A stretch of DNA of 26,168 nucleotides, taken from assembly GCA_964415045.1 (NCBI GenBank), contig CAYPZL010000064.1:1-26168 (forward strand). The letters run 5' to 3'. The notes below the pieces were generated by a model. It saw nothing but the letters and a program-made list of their open reading frames with translations, ran no database searches and was not told the DNA's origin. Below are positions 1 to 7,576 of the stretch, piece after piece. The position numbers were made by a program, and so were the translations under genes. Position 1 is the stretch's first letter. Every line of letters begins with the position of its first letter. This DNA comes from CAYPZL01 sp964415045. Its GTDB lineage: Bacteria; Planctomycetota; Phycisphaerae; Sedimentisphaerales; Anaerobacaceae.

Positions 1-1251
1 GACGAGGTGGAGGCGGACGGTCTCACCGTTCACAAGGGACGCGTCTGGATCTTCACGGTGCCTGATTATTTCATTGTGGACGACTTCGAGAGCTACACCA
101 ACGAGGTCGGTCAGCGCGTTTTCGAGAAGTGGGTCGACGGTATCGGCTATACCCTGCCCGAGCCTGGGGATCCGGGCAACGGTACAGGGGCGCTCGTCGG
201 CCACGACATCTGGAGCGCCGACAGCCCGTACTTTGGTGGCTCGATTATGGAGACGGATAATGTGCACGGTGGTGACCAGGCCCTGCCGTTGTATTATGAC
301 AACACGGCGCAGCCGTACGTTTCGGCGGCCGAGCGAACCTGGACGACGGCGCAGGATTGGACCGCCCACGGTGTCACGGATCTGAGTCTGTGGTTCCGGG
401 GCAATCCGCCGGCGTTCGTCGAAAACGCCCCGGACAGCTTTTCCCTCAGCGCCGCCGGCACGGACATCTGGGATCTGGCGGATGAGTTCCGTTATGCCTA
501 CAAGCAACTCAACGGCAACGGCAGCATTGTCGCCCGTGTCGACAGCCTGGAGCAGACCCATCCCTGGGCCAAGGCCGGCGTGATGATTCGCGAAACGCTC
601 GAGCCCGGCTCGAAACATGCCACGGTGGCTGTTACGCCGAGCAACGGCGTTGCCTTCCAGCGGCGTCTCTTCACCGGCAATAGCAGCGTGAGCACAGCAC
701 AGACCGGAGTCGTCGCGCCGCACTGGATCAGGCTGACCCGAACCGGCAACACGTTCAAGGCCGAGCATTCCGCCGATGGGCTCACCTGGGAAGACGTCGG
801 TGCCGACCCGGACGCTTCGTCCGAGGAAATCACGATGACCGGTAATGTTTACGTCGGCCTTTGCCTGACCAGCCACGACCCCGCGGCTGTGGCAATCGCT
901 GAATTCTCCGGCGTTCAGACCACAGGGGCTCTCGGCCAGTGGCAAATCGCGGAGATTGGTGTCGATCATCCCGAAAACAGTTCGGAAGATCTGTATGTGA
1001 CGCTGGAGGACAGTTCCGGTCGAACCGCGAGCGTCTCGTACCCGCAGGGTGCGACGATACACGTATGGAGCCCGTGGAGAATTCCGTTGGCCGATTTCAC
1101 CGGTGTAAGTCTCGGCGCCGTGCGAAAGGTGTCGCTCGGCGTGGGCAACGTTGCGGCTCCGACGGCGGGCGGCACCGGGGTGGTCTACTTCGACGATATC
1201 CACGTGGCCAGGCCGGCACCGGTCGAGCCAAACGACGTGGCTACAGAATGA
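1..1251 (+). CDS. Secreted carbohydrate-binding-like protein with nested DUF1349-like domain (5' end outside window)
   Basis: The reading frame is open at the left edge (Asp-Glu precede the first possible GTG at 7), so this is the C-terminal part of a longer, probably secreted or surface protein. Residues below count from the GTG at 7. A jelly-roll-like module starts at about residue 22 (VDDFESY), runs through VHGGDQALPLYYDN and pauses at LSLWFRGNPP near residue 135. A second module follows to about residue 305 (DSFSLSAAGTDIW ... WAKAGVMIRETL ... HWIRLTRTGNTF), resembling the DUF1349 / concanavalin A-like fold. The first module then resumes (DLYVTLEDSSGR ... IPLADFTGV) and ends with VVYFDDIHVARP. 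Such proteins are common among planctomycete glycan-associated secreted proteins. No catalytic motif is visible here, so an enzymatic domain, if any, lies upstream. Domain names are by eye and the exact function is unknown. Confidence 0.7.
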   Translation, partial: DEVEADGLTVHKGRVWIFTVPDYFIVDDFESYTNEVGQRVFEKWVDGIGYTLPEPGDPGNGTGALVGHDIWSADSPYFGGSIMETDNVHGGDQALPLYYDNTAQPYVSAAERTWTTAQDWTAHGVTDLSLWFRGNPPAFVENAPDSFSLSAAGTDIWDLADEFRYAYKQLNGNGSIVARVDSLEQTHPWAKAGVMIRETLEPGSKHATVAVTPSNGVAFQRRLFTGNSSVSTAQTGVVAPHWIRLTRTGNTFKAEHSADGLTWEDVGADPDASSEEITMTGNVYVGLCLTSHDPAAVAIAEFSGVQTTGALGQWQIAEIGVDHPENSSEDLYVTLEDSSGRTASVSYPQGATIHVWSPWRIPLADFTGVSLGAVRKVSLGVGNVAAPTAGGTGVVYFDDIHVARPAPVEPNDVATE

Positions 1252-1347
1252 GGATGGTCATTTTTGCCGTCAGGCAGCCTGCTGACTATACGGCGGATAT
1301 GCGATAGCGGTCCGCTGACGATTCGAGGTGGCAGGTGATAGAAGTTC

Positions 1348-1382
1348 GGGGCCTGTTGTCCTGTGACACAGGCCCCCGTTTT
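1348..1382 (+). terminator. Rho-independent terminator after the first gene
   Basis: A perfect 9-bp stem, GGGGCCTGT (1348-1356) with ACAGGCCCC (1368-1376), encloses an 11-nt loop and is followed by CGTTTTC. It lies about 100 bp after the stop codon of the secreted-protein gene and probably ends that transcript. Confidence 0.7.
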
Positions 1383-1645
1383 CTGCGCCGGCCTCGCGTG
1401 CCGGGACATCGAGAGGATGCCGCCTGTTCCCAAATATGTATTGCAGGGCAAGGTCGAATCTGGCACAAGGAAACAAGCACGAGTGACGGTTCTGCCCGCC
1501 AGGGCGGTCCTCACTGTAGATTCCGCCTCATGCGGCGTGACATCTGTGTTGCGTAAGGAAGGTAGGTGACATGACTGGATGAGTGGGACTTCGGTGTGTG
1601 GCCGAGGTCTTGAAACGTAACGTATCGTTGTACTGGAGGACAATT

Positions 1646-1740
1646 ATGTTGAGGAAACTGCTTTTCGTTACCCTCGTCACATCAGTGGTGGGGGCAACGA
1701 CGCCTCGTCAGTGTACTACGATGATATCGAGGTGAAGTAG
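1646..1740 (+). pseudogene. Relic of a secreted protein gene: signal-peptide start joined to an out-of-frame C-terminal tail
   Basis: An ideal ribosome-binding site, GGAGGA at 1635-1640, stands 5 nt before the ATG at 1646. The frame begins MLRKLLFVTLVTSVVG, a convincing export signal start, but stops at 1735 after only 29 codons. In another frame the same DNA (1684-1740) reads SGGGNDASSVYYDDIEVK and stop. That closely resembles the VVYFDDIHVAR ending of the protein at 1-1251. The simplest reading is a gene of that secreted family that lost nearly its whole body in an internal deletion, leaving its first ~15 codons fused out of frame to its last ~18. A translated 29-residue peptide is possible but less likely to be functional. 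Confidence 0.5.
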
Positions 1741-1865
1741 CTGTCGCCGATGTTGAATCGCTGTGCAGACTGTAAGCAAAAGGGTGGCGGCGGTCGCGCG
1801 GCATCCTCATCCATGGAACGCCGCCAGGTGCCATCGGTGCGTCGCGACAATTCTGTGAAAGGCCC

Positions 1866-1894
1866 TTGTAAAGAAGACGGCAGGCCGGTACAAT
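1866..1894 (+). promoter_or_regulatory. Sigma70-like promoter for the DUF5916 outer-membrane gene
   Basis: TTGTAA (1866-1871) and TACAAT (1889-1894) are separated by exactly 17 nt, about 90 bp before the ATG at 1986. The -10 element matches 5 of 6 consensus bases and the -35 element 4 of 6. The prediction is by inspection. The rest of 1383-1865, apart from the relic gene, shows nothing I can name. Confidence 0.45.
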
Positions 1895-1985
1895 GCGGCC
1901 CTCTCAGCGCGTGTCTGTGAGCCCGTGGATCGATCGAAACAGGTGTGCCCGTTCGCTTGGCAGGTGAAGACCCTTCAAAAACCGC

Positions 1986-4049
1986 ATGAACCACTCCCTC
2001 GAAGCTCTATCAATCCTCCTGCCGGTGTTGTTTGCCTTGGGCTCGCCCGCCTTTGCTGGTGTGAGAAACGGCGTTAAGTCCGTTGCCGCCGCTCGTGCCG
2101 ATACGCCTATCGTCATCGACGGTGTGCTCGACGAGCCCGGCTGGGCCGAGGCCCAAATCGCCACGGACTTCATCAACTACAGGACCGAGCGTCCGGCTTT
2201 CGAGCAGACGCTCGTGCGGGTCCTGTACGACAACGAGAATATCTATATCGGCTTTGAATGTATCGAGCCGGAACCTGAGAAGATTGTGGCCTTCGGGCGA
2301 AAATACGATCAGAAACTGGACGGCGAGGATCGAGTGGAGGTACGTCTGGACACCTTTCACGATTTGCGCAGTGCCTACATTTTCGCCGTCAATACGTTCG
2401 GAACCCGCTACGATGCGCGTATGGGCATCTTTCGCAGCCCCGGGGCACGCCGCGAATACGACGATAGCTGGGGATGCGATTGGACGGTCGCCTGCACGGT
2501 GGCCGAAGATCGCTGGTTCGCCGAGATTGCGATTCCGATTGGGAACCTGCTGTTTTCCCAGAAGGATGATGTTGCGTGGGGCTGCAATTTTCGGCGTGTA
2601 GAGCACGGCAAACAGGAAAGCAGCTATTGGTGCTATCGCAACAGCCAGGCACGCTATCCGCGCGAGTTCGGCGTGCTTACGGGTCTGGACCTGGCCAGCG
2701 TCAAAGTGGATCGGTCTCCCGCCTTTGAGACGTATGCGAGCACGACATACGACCTCGAAACCGACAGCACGGAGTTCTCCACGGGGCTCGATGTCGGCAT
2801 GCGCCTCACTTCGGAACTGACCAGCGCCTTTACCATCAATCCGGACTTCGGTCAGGTCGAGGCGGACGCCGATACCATCGAGCTACGAGATACAGAGCGA
2901 TTCCTGGAGGAGCGACGTACTTTTTTCCGCGAGGGAAGCGAGCTATTTGCCACGCCGATCAATGTCTACTACAGTCGTCGCCTGGGGGAGATCGACGCTG
3001 GCGGGAAAGTCACTGGTCAGGGTAGGAACTGGGCGTTGGGTCTGGTGGATGTCCAGGGCGAGATCGAGCGGGATGACGAGGTTTTCTCGGGCAACTACCA
3101 CGTCGGTCGCTTCATCCGCAACTTCGGCGAGCACTCGCACGTGGGCGGCATCTGGGCCACCTCGTTTCGGGACAACGGCAACAACATCACCGGAGGCCTG
3201 GACTCGCGTGTCTTCTTCGACAGTACGACCGCTCTGACCACGCAATTCCTGGGGCTCACCGATTCCGAGGGCGTCGAAACCGACGGCGTCATGGACGAGG
3301 ACGCCCACGCCGCCTATACGGCTTTGAGCGGAGGGACCCAGCCGTTCTGGTGGCGATTCGATTTTCGTGACATCACACGGGGCTTTCAACCCGATTTGGG
3401 ATACGTTCCCCGACGGGACATTCGCGGGCCGGGCTCCTATCTCAGCTATCGCGAGAATCTCGAAGACGGGGCCTTCAAATGGATCTCGGTGGGGTCCGAC
3501 ATTGATTATTACGAAGACAGCAACCACGACACCAGTCTGCGGGATTTCCGCGAATGGGTCGGCACGTGTCTTCGAAACGAGATCGAGCTGTGGTACTATC
3601 GGTCGGACTATTTCCACGCCCCGTACCAAAACTGGTACGACCGCTTCCGGATCGAGTACAACGAAGAGGTGGATATCTGGGAGTCGGTCAGCTTCTCCAT
3701 CCAGCGGGGCGTCTACGAGACCGAGCCCTACACGGGATATTCTCTGGAGAAGCCCCAGCGGATCACGGATCGCCTCGTGACGACGTTGAGCGGCGACTAC
3801 CGCCGGTACAACGAGCGGGAGGACGATGAGGCGACGTGGCTGTGGCGTTCCGTGACGCAGTACAATTTCCCCTGGAATTCCCGCGTGAAGTTCACGGCCG
3901 AGCAGACCTCCGAAGGCCGGCACAACCTGACGACCCTCTTTTCCTGGCCGGTTCGCAAGGACGTAGACCTCTATCTGCTGTGGAACGATTACGAGACGGA
4001 CGAGGAGGACGTCAACAGCGCGTTCTTCAAAGTTGTCTATCGTTTCTGA
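1986..4049 (+). CDS. Outer-membrane protein with CBM9-like N-domain and DUF5916 beta-barrel
   Basis: A signal peptide is evident (MNHSLEALSILLPVLFALGSPAFA, cleavage after AFA near residue 24). Residues ~40-215 resemble the family 9 carbohydrate-binding-like fold found at the front of DUF5916 proteins (IVIDGVLDEPGWAEA ... VRVLYDNENIYIGF). The remainder matches the DUF5916 barrel: INPDFGQVEAD, RFLEERRTFFREGSELF, YSRRLG, then many alternating aromatic and charged strands. The chain ends in VYRF, with the terminal Phe typical of outer-membrane barrels. The 687-residue length suits the family. Members are widespread in Bacteroidetes, Planctomycetes and related bacteria; their substrate is unknown. 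The SD sequence is weak (GCAGGTGA about 15 nt upstream), but the signal peptide supports this start. It appears monocistronic. Confidence 0.85.
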   Translation: MNHSLEALSILLPVLFALGSPAFAGVRNGVKSVAAARADTPIVIDGVLDEPGWAEAQIATDFINYRTERPAFEQTLVRVLYDNENIYIGFECIEPEPEKIVAFGRKYDQKLDGEDRVEVRLDTFHDLRSAYIFAVNTFGTRYDARMGIFRSPGARREYDDSWGCDWTVACTVAEDRWFAEIAIPIGNLLFSQKDDVAWGCNFRRVEHGKQESSYWCYRNSQARYPREFGVLTGLDLASVKVDRSPAFETYASTTYDLETDSTEFSTGLDVGMRLTSELTSAFTINPDFGQVEADADTIELRDTERFLEERRTFFREGSELFATPINVYYSRRLGEIDAGGKVTGQGRNWALGLVDVQGEIERDDEVFSGNYHVGRFIRNFGEHSHVGGIWATSFRDNGNNITGGLDSRVFFDSTTALTTQFLGLTDSEGVETDGVMDEDAHAAYTALSGGTQPFWWRFDFRDITRGFQPDLGYVPRRDIRGPGSYLSYRENLEDGAFKWISVGSDIDYYEDSNHDTSLRDFREWVGTCLRNEIELWYYRSDYFHAPYQNWYDRFRIEYNEEVDIWESVSFSIQRGVYETEPYTGYSLEKPQRITDRLVTTLSGDYRRYNEREDDEATWLWRSVTQYNFPWNSRVKFTAEQTSEGRHNLTTLFSWPVRKDVDLYLLWNDYETDEEDVNSAFFKVVYRF

Positions 4050-4264
4050 GCTCGGCACGTCCGGGTCCCGCATCCGCCAGGGAGGCCTGCAATGTCTTGC
4101 CCTGGGTTGCGTGTGGGTTGTCCCGGCGGCAGGGGAGGTAGAAAAAAAGCTCTCTGGTGGAAGCAATTCCTCATGGAGCGTCCGGAAAGGACGGCGTTTG
4201 TGAGGCGAGGAAGGTGACGGCTGGAAAAATCCGTGCCGCAATTCCGATAACATGGTGGGCCGGC

Positions 4265-4293
4265 TTGACTTTGTGGAGGCAAGACGATACGAT
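4265..4293 (+). promoter_or_regulatory. Sigma70-like promoter for the PEP-CTERM-like gene
   Basis: TTGACT (4265-4270, 5 of 6 consensus) and TACGAT (4288-4293, 4 of 6) have a 17-nt spacer and lie ~100 bp before the ATG at 4391. In the wider gap 4050-4390 I see only an inverted repeat CCAGGG (4077-4082) / CCCTGG (4100-4105) without a T-tract; it could be a weak end signal for the preceding gene. Confidence 0.4.
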
Positions 4294-4390
4294 AAGACTA
4301 CAATCAGTAATGGGGGTAATGCCGCCGGCGGACATGGCAGGCGACAAGGTAGGAGTCCAGGTGACGTATTCAGAGCATGGGGGAAACGGT

Positions 4391-5056
4391 ATGAGAAGAT
4401 TCTGTGTGATTTCCAGCATCGCAGTGATCGGTATCAGTGCGTCAGCTTTCGCCGGCCCAACGAGCTATTCGGGCGATTTGACCAGCGCCGACGGCGGCAT
4501 CCTGGGCACGGGCGGATGGGTGAGCAATCCAGCGTCTCCGGTCACGTTCAGTTGGACGGTCACCCAGAATCCCGATCTCACCTGGCATTACCATTACGTG
4601 CTCGACAGCGCCGATTTGCAGGGCGAGCTCAGCCACTTGCTTATAGAGACGTCGCTGACGTTTACGGCCAACGACATCATCAACGATGTCCCGCCCGTTG
4701 ACGCGTCCAGCCCGCAGTGGCACACCGAGGACAACGGCAACTTCAACATTCCGGATGACCTGTTCGGTATCAAGTTTGAAGATGTTTCCGGAACCAGGAT
4801 AACCGCTGATTTCGACAGTCCGCGCAACCCGGTCTGGGGCGACTTCTTCGGCAAGGGCGGCGTAGGCGGCCAGGTATGGAACGCCGGCTTCACGCCCGAC
4901 GATACGGACCCGGATGTCGCGCCTCAAGACGGCTCGGTCGATTTCCACGTTCTCGTCCCCGACACGACCACCTCGATCCCGGCGCCGGGAGCGGTGCTGC
5001 TGGTTGCCATTGGCACGGCAGTGGTCGGTCGTCTGCGGCGACGCAACGCTTTCTAA
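4391..5056 (+). CDS. Exported protein with PEP-CTERM-like sorting tail
   Basis: The frame is open further upstream, but the ATG at 4391 has GGGGGA a few bases before it and begins a clean signal peptide (MRRFCVISSIAVIGISASAFAG), so it is the chosen start, giving 221 residues. The middle (SYSGDLTSADGGILGTGGW, FSWTVTQNPDLTWHYHYVL) looks like an all-beta secreted domain of unknown function. The C-terminus has the tripartite sorting layout: IPAPGAV motif, hydrophobic LLVAIGTAVVG segment, then a basic RLRRRNAF tail. In planctomycetes this PAPG variant stands in for the canonical PEP motif recognised by exosortase. The protein is therefore inferred to be exported, processed near the PAPG motif and delivered to the surface or extracellular matrix. 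No exosortase gene is in the window. Confidence 0.75.
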   Translation: MRRFCVISSIAVIGISASAFAGPTSYSGDLTSADGGILGTGGWVSNPASPVTFSWTVTQNPDLTWHYHYVLDSADLQGELSHLLIETSLTFTANDIINDVPPVDASSPQWHTEDNGNFNIPDDLFGIKFEDVSGTRITADFDSPRNPVWGDFFGKGGVGGQVWNAGFTPDDTDPDVAPQDGSVDFHVLVPDTTTSIPAPGAVLLVAIGTAVVGRLRRRNAF

Positions 5057-5083
5057 ACGCAATTATCCAACAGCCACGCCATA

Positions 5084-5116
5084 GGGTCGCGTACGTAGCC
5101 GTCGCGGCCCTTTTTT
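5084..5116 (+). terminator. Rho-independent terminator after the PEP-CTERM-like gene
   Basis: An 8-bp stem GGGTCGCG (5084-5091) / CGCGGCCC (5103-5110), containing one G-U pair, closes an 11-nt loop and is followed directly by TTTTTT (5111-5116). It lies 28 bp after the stop codon. Confidence 0.8.
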
Positions 5117-5166
5117 CATGCCCGCCGACAGCGGGTCCGGGGCGAATCATCATTTCTTGCTTTTGC

Positions 5167-5189
5167 CCGTGCGGCCAGCACGGTAGAAT
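5167..5189 (+). promoter_or_regulatory. Putative promoter -10 with an abutting inverted repeat upstream of the DUF401 gene
   Basis: CCGTGC (5167-5172) and GCACGG (5178-5183) form a perfect 6-bp inverted repeat with a 5-nt spacer (GGCCA). It touches TAGAAT (5184-5189), a 5 of 6 match to the -10 box. The -35 region (TTTGCC, 16 nt upstream of the -10) is poor, as expected for an activated or repressed promoter. A protein bound to the repeat would sit in the promoter spacer. This is inference only. Confidence 0.35.
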
Positions 5190-5250
5190 CCTTCGCATTG
5201 TGTCATGAGTTAGTGGAGTTTGTGTATGTAACGGACGGGCTGTTCTTAAA

Positions 5251-6498
5251 GTGTACGCCTTAGGAACCATCTTTGCATCGCTGCTGGTCTTGATTGTACT
5301 ATTACGTCTGAAGGTCAAGATCGGGGCTGCGATGGTCGTGGCATCGTTGGTGCTGGCGGTATTGCTGCGCGTGGGCCCCGTGACGATGTGGGCTCGGCTC
5401 GTGTCCGAGTGGGAGGCGGGGCCGTTGACGCGGACGACGCCGTATTTGTTTGTGTCGCTCTCGGCATTGCTGCTGTTGGTGAACGTCGTGGGGGAGGCGA
5501 TGAGTCAGATCGGGATCTCGTCGCGGCTGGTGCCGGCGATGCAGGGTCTGTTTCGCAGCCGGCGGGTGGCGCTGGCGGCGATCCCGCTGATGATGGGCAT
5601 GCTGCCGACGCCGGGGGGAATCATGCTTTCAGCCCCGATGGTACGGGAGGCGGGCGACCGGATTGGAGTGGATCGCAGCCGCCTGGCGGCGATTAACTTC
5701 TTCTTCCGGCATCAGTGGGAGCCGATCTGGCCGCTCTTTCCCGCGGTGCCCTTGATACAAAGCATGTTGGGTATTTCGGCGGCTCCGCTGGTCGGACACC
5801 ACATCGTCCTGAGCGCCGCGGGCATCATCGGCGGGGCGGTGTTCTTGTTGCTGGTGGGCATTCCGCCGCGACGCCCCGAGCACGAGCACGCCCGGCGCAG
5901 CGTCGGGGCGCACGCGAGGGATTTCGCGCAGGCGTTCTGGCCCATTGTCTTTACGGCGGTGCTGTACATCGGACTGGACGTGCCGCCGGCGGTCGGAGTG
6001 TTTCTGGCGATCATCGGGATGCTGCTGCTGCATCGCGTGGACGTGCGGCGGTGGGGCGGGATTTTCAAGGCCGCCAGGGAGCCCGACATGGTGTTGCTGC
6101 TGGGCGGGGCGCTGTGGTTCAAACTGAACCTGGAAGCCAGCGGGGCGGTGGGCAGTGTGGTGGATTTTTTCGGACAGATGCACGTGCCGCCTCTGTTGGT
6201 CGTATTCCTGCTGCCGTTTCTCGTCAGTGCCAGTACGGGTGTGACCACAGGGACCGTAGCCATTACGTATCCCTTTCTGATGGAGTACATCCAAGACGGT
6301 GGAACGGTGAACTTGCCGGTCGAGACGCTGGCGTTCGCGGGCCTCGTGTTCGGGTTGGCCCTGAGCCCCATCCACCTGTGCCTGGCGCTGTCGGCGAGCT
6401 ACTTCCAGACGTCGCTCGTTCGGATCATCGTGAAGGTGTTGCCGGCGGCGCTATGCGTGGCGGCGGCCGGATTTGCGATGGCGCTATTGGGCCGGTAG
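5251..6498 (+). CDS. DUF401 family integral membrane protein (putative transporter)
   Basis: This is a 415-residue polytopic membrane protein with roughly 10 hydrophobic segments. It belongs to DUF401 (TIGR00529), a family of uncharacterised permease-like proteins related to the ion-transporter superfamily. Diagnostic stretches are GMLPTPGGIMLSAPMV (residues 116-131) and NFFFRHQWEPIWPLFP (149-164), each probably a re-entrant or substrate-proximal element. A pseudo-repeat in the second half (VSASTGVTTGTVAITYPFL, then LALSPIHLCLALSASYF) suits the two-half architecture of such transporters. The start is a GTG with no clear Shine-Dalgarno sequence; an in-frame stop at 5206 and absence of other starts leave GTG 5251, or ATG 5332 at residue 28, as options. 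The first membrane helix favours the GTG. The substrate is unknown; a dicarboxylate or similar anion is a guess. Confidence 0.85.
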   Translation: MYALGTIFASLLVLIVLLRLKVKIGAAMVVASLVLAVLLRVGPVTMWARLVSEWEAGPLTRTTPYLFVSLSALLLLVNVVGEAMSQIGISSRLVPAMQGLFRSRRVALAAIPLMMGMLPTPGGIMLSAPMVREAGDRIGVDRSRLAAINFFFRHQWEPIWPLFPAVPLIQSMLGISAAPLVGHHIVLSAAGIIGGAVFLLLVGIPPRRPEHEHARRSVGAHARDFAQAFWPIVFTAVLYIGLDVPPAVGVFLAIIGMLLLHRVDVRRWGGIFKAAREPDMVLLLGGALWFKLNLEASGAVGSVVDFFGQMHVPPLLVVFLLPFLVSASTGVTTGTVAITYPFLMEYIQDGGTVNLPVETLAFAGLVFGLALSPIHLCLALSASYFQTSLVRIIVKVLPAALCVAAAGFAMALLGR

Positions 6499-6540
6499 TC
6501 TCACGTCAGCCGCCAGACGGATGAACGCTGCAAATCTTGC

Positions 6541-6570
6541 GGGATTGCTTTGCCGTGCTCGCAATGACGA
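6541..6570. repeat. Single copy of an ATTGC...GCAATGA dispersed-palindrome-like element
   Basis: In the gap between the convergent DUF401 and DUF4097-like genes, GGGATTGCTTTGCCGTGCTC (6541-6560) is followed by GCAATGACGA (6561-6570). ATTGC (6544-6548) pairs with GCAAT (6561-6565). It resembles the short repeats of the form GTCATTGCGAGC...GCAATC seen scattered between genes in many bacterial genomes. I see only this copy in the window. Confidence 0.35.
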
Positions 6571-6607
6571 GAGCCGGTTCACTTCCACCGAGGCTGGCAT
6601 GCCACGG

Positions 6608-7396
6608 CTATCGGATTCTGATGGATCCGACGTTGGTGTGAAGTCTGATCCGGCCTTCGGAATTGCCGAGCGTGGCCCGCAGCGACTTCTTAATCGAACC
6701 GGTGACGCTGAGCGGGCGGTCGGTATGGATGGAGCCTACGTTTGCACCGGCGCTGATCTCGGCGGAGATTTCGGTCGGACCGGTGAAGTTGATGTCGCCC
6801 ACGTTGGTGCTCAGGCTGGCCTCAAGGGCGGCCGGGGCCTCCGGTGCGTAGACGGCCTTGATGTCACCGACGTTGGTGTGCAGGTCGAGGACGCCGTGCA
6901 GGTCGGTGCAGGCGATGGAGCCGACGTCGGTGCGGGCTCTCACACGGTCGGTGAAACCGGTGGTGCGAATGTCTCCCACGTTGGTCGTGCAGTTCAGTGC
7001 CAGGGCAGCCGGCGCGGCGATGGTGAAATCGACGCCGAGCTGGTTCCTTCCGAAGCCTCCTGGTTTGATGGCCTTGATGACGAGCTTGTCGCCGGACGGC
7101 TCGACCGTGATGCGGACTTCTTCGACGAGTTGCTCGGCCTCTTCTGCCGTCTTTGCCTTGACGGTGATTTCGGCCGTGATGCGGGCCTCGGTGACGTCGG
7201 CCGCTTCGACCTCGATCGTGCCGACATTCGTGCTGACGTCGAGGGCGGCGATGCCGTCGAGCGAGGCCGTGAGCTCTTCGGTGCGCTCGGCCCTGGCCTT
7301 GAGTACGTCGCCGAAGGGAACGTAGCAGCCGCCAAACAGCGTTATGCACGCCAACGCGGCACACAAACCGATGGGAGCGGTCACACCTGCTCTCAT
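6608..7396 (-). CDS. DUF4097-type repeat lipoprotein with seven TNVG(D/S)I motifs
   Basis: The product is a 262-residue exported protein. MRAGVTAPIGLCAALACITL is a signal peptide ending at FGGC24, a plausible though non-canonical lipobox. From about residue 52 onward the chain is a run of short beta-strand turns built round TNVG[DST]I: STNVGTI, TTNVGDI, RTDVGSI, HTNVGDI, STNVGDI, GANVGSI and HTNVGSI, the last at the C-terminus. This pattern fits the DUF4097 putative adhesin / beta-solenoid family, whose role is unsettled. Between copies 1 and 2 lies a charged segment (TAEITVKAKTAEEAEQLVEEV). An AGGAGATGGAGAA leader just upstream of the ATG supports the start. It is divergent from asnA and convergent with the DUF401 gene, so probably transcribed alone. 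Confidence 0.75.
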   Translation of the reverse strand: MRAGVTAPIGLCAALACITLFGGCYVPFGDVLKARAERTEELTASLDGIAALDVSTNVGTIEVEAADVTEARITAEITVKAKTAEEAEQLVEEVRITVEPSGDKLVIKAIKPGGFGRNQLGVDFTIAAPAALALNCTTNVGDIRTTGFTDRVRARTDVGSIACTDLHGVLDLHTNVGDIKAVYAPEAPAALEASLSTNVGDINFTGPTEISAEISAGANVGSIHTDRPLSVTGSIKKSLRATLGNSEGRIRLHTNVGSIRIR

Positions 7397-7450
7397 TTCT
7401 CCATCTCCTACGTAGAGTCCATTTAGCCTTATAGACGCGGGCCGGAGACA

Positions 7451-7478
7451 ATTATTACACGCATTTTCCGGTTTTCAA
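7451..7478 (-). promoter_or_regulatory. Promoter for the DUF4097-like lipoprotein gene
   Basis: Read on the minus strand, TTGAAA (7478-7473, 5 of 6 consensus) and AATAAT (7456-7451, 5 of 6) are 16 nt apart, about 55 bp before the ATG at 7396. Confidence 0.4.
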
Positions 7479-7497
7479 GCGGCGGGAGCATTTTGTT

Positions 7498-7526
7498 TTG
7501 ACCGCGAGGGGGGTTTTCGTTATGGT
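7498..7526 (+). promoter_or_regulatory. Promoter for asnA
   Basis: TTGACC (7498-7503, 5 of 6 consensus) and TATGGT (7521-7526, 4 of 6) are separated by 17 nt, about 50 bp before the ATG at 7577. It is back-to-back with the minus-strand promoter at 7451-7478, so the two genes may share control. Confidence 0.4.
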
Positions 7527-7576
7527 CTGGGGCCGTTGTGGAGGAGGGGGTGGCAAGAAAACGTTTGGAGATTTCG

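Noticed and set aside
1335..1569. Short open frames of 68-73 residues
   Set aside because: They run through the terminator hairpin after the first gene, lack ribosome-binding sites and show no domain.
2943..4253. 436-residue open frame on the minus strand
   Set aside because: It is antisense to the DUF5916 barrel gene, whose signal peptide and family motifs are clear; no motif in the antisense product.
4157..4390. N-terminal extension of the PEP-CTERM-like gene
   Set aside because: It would bury the signal peptide 78 residues inside the protein and would cover the predicted promoter; the ATG at 4391 has a good ribosome-binding site.
6473..7426. 317-residue plus-strand frame with repeated DVGV motifs
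   Set aside because: The repeat is the antisense image of the TNVG motifs in the minus-strand lipoprotein, which has a signal peptide and a good ribosome-binding site.
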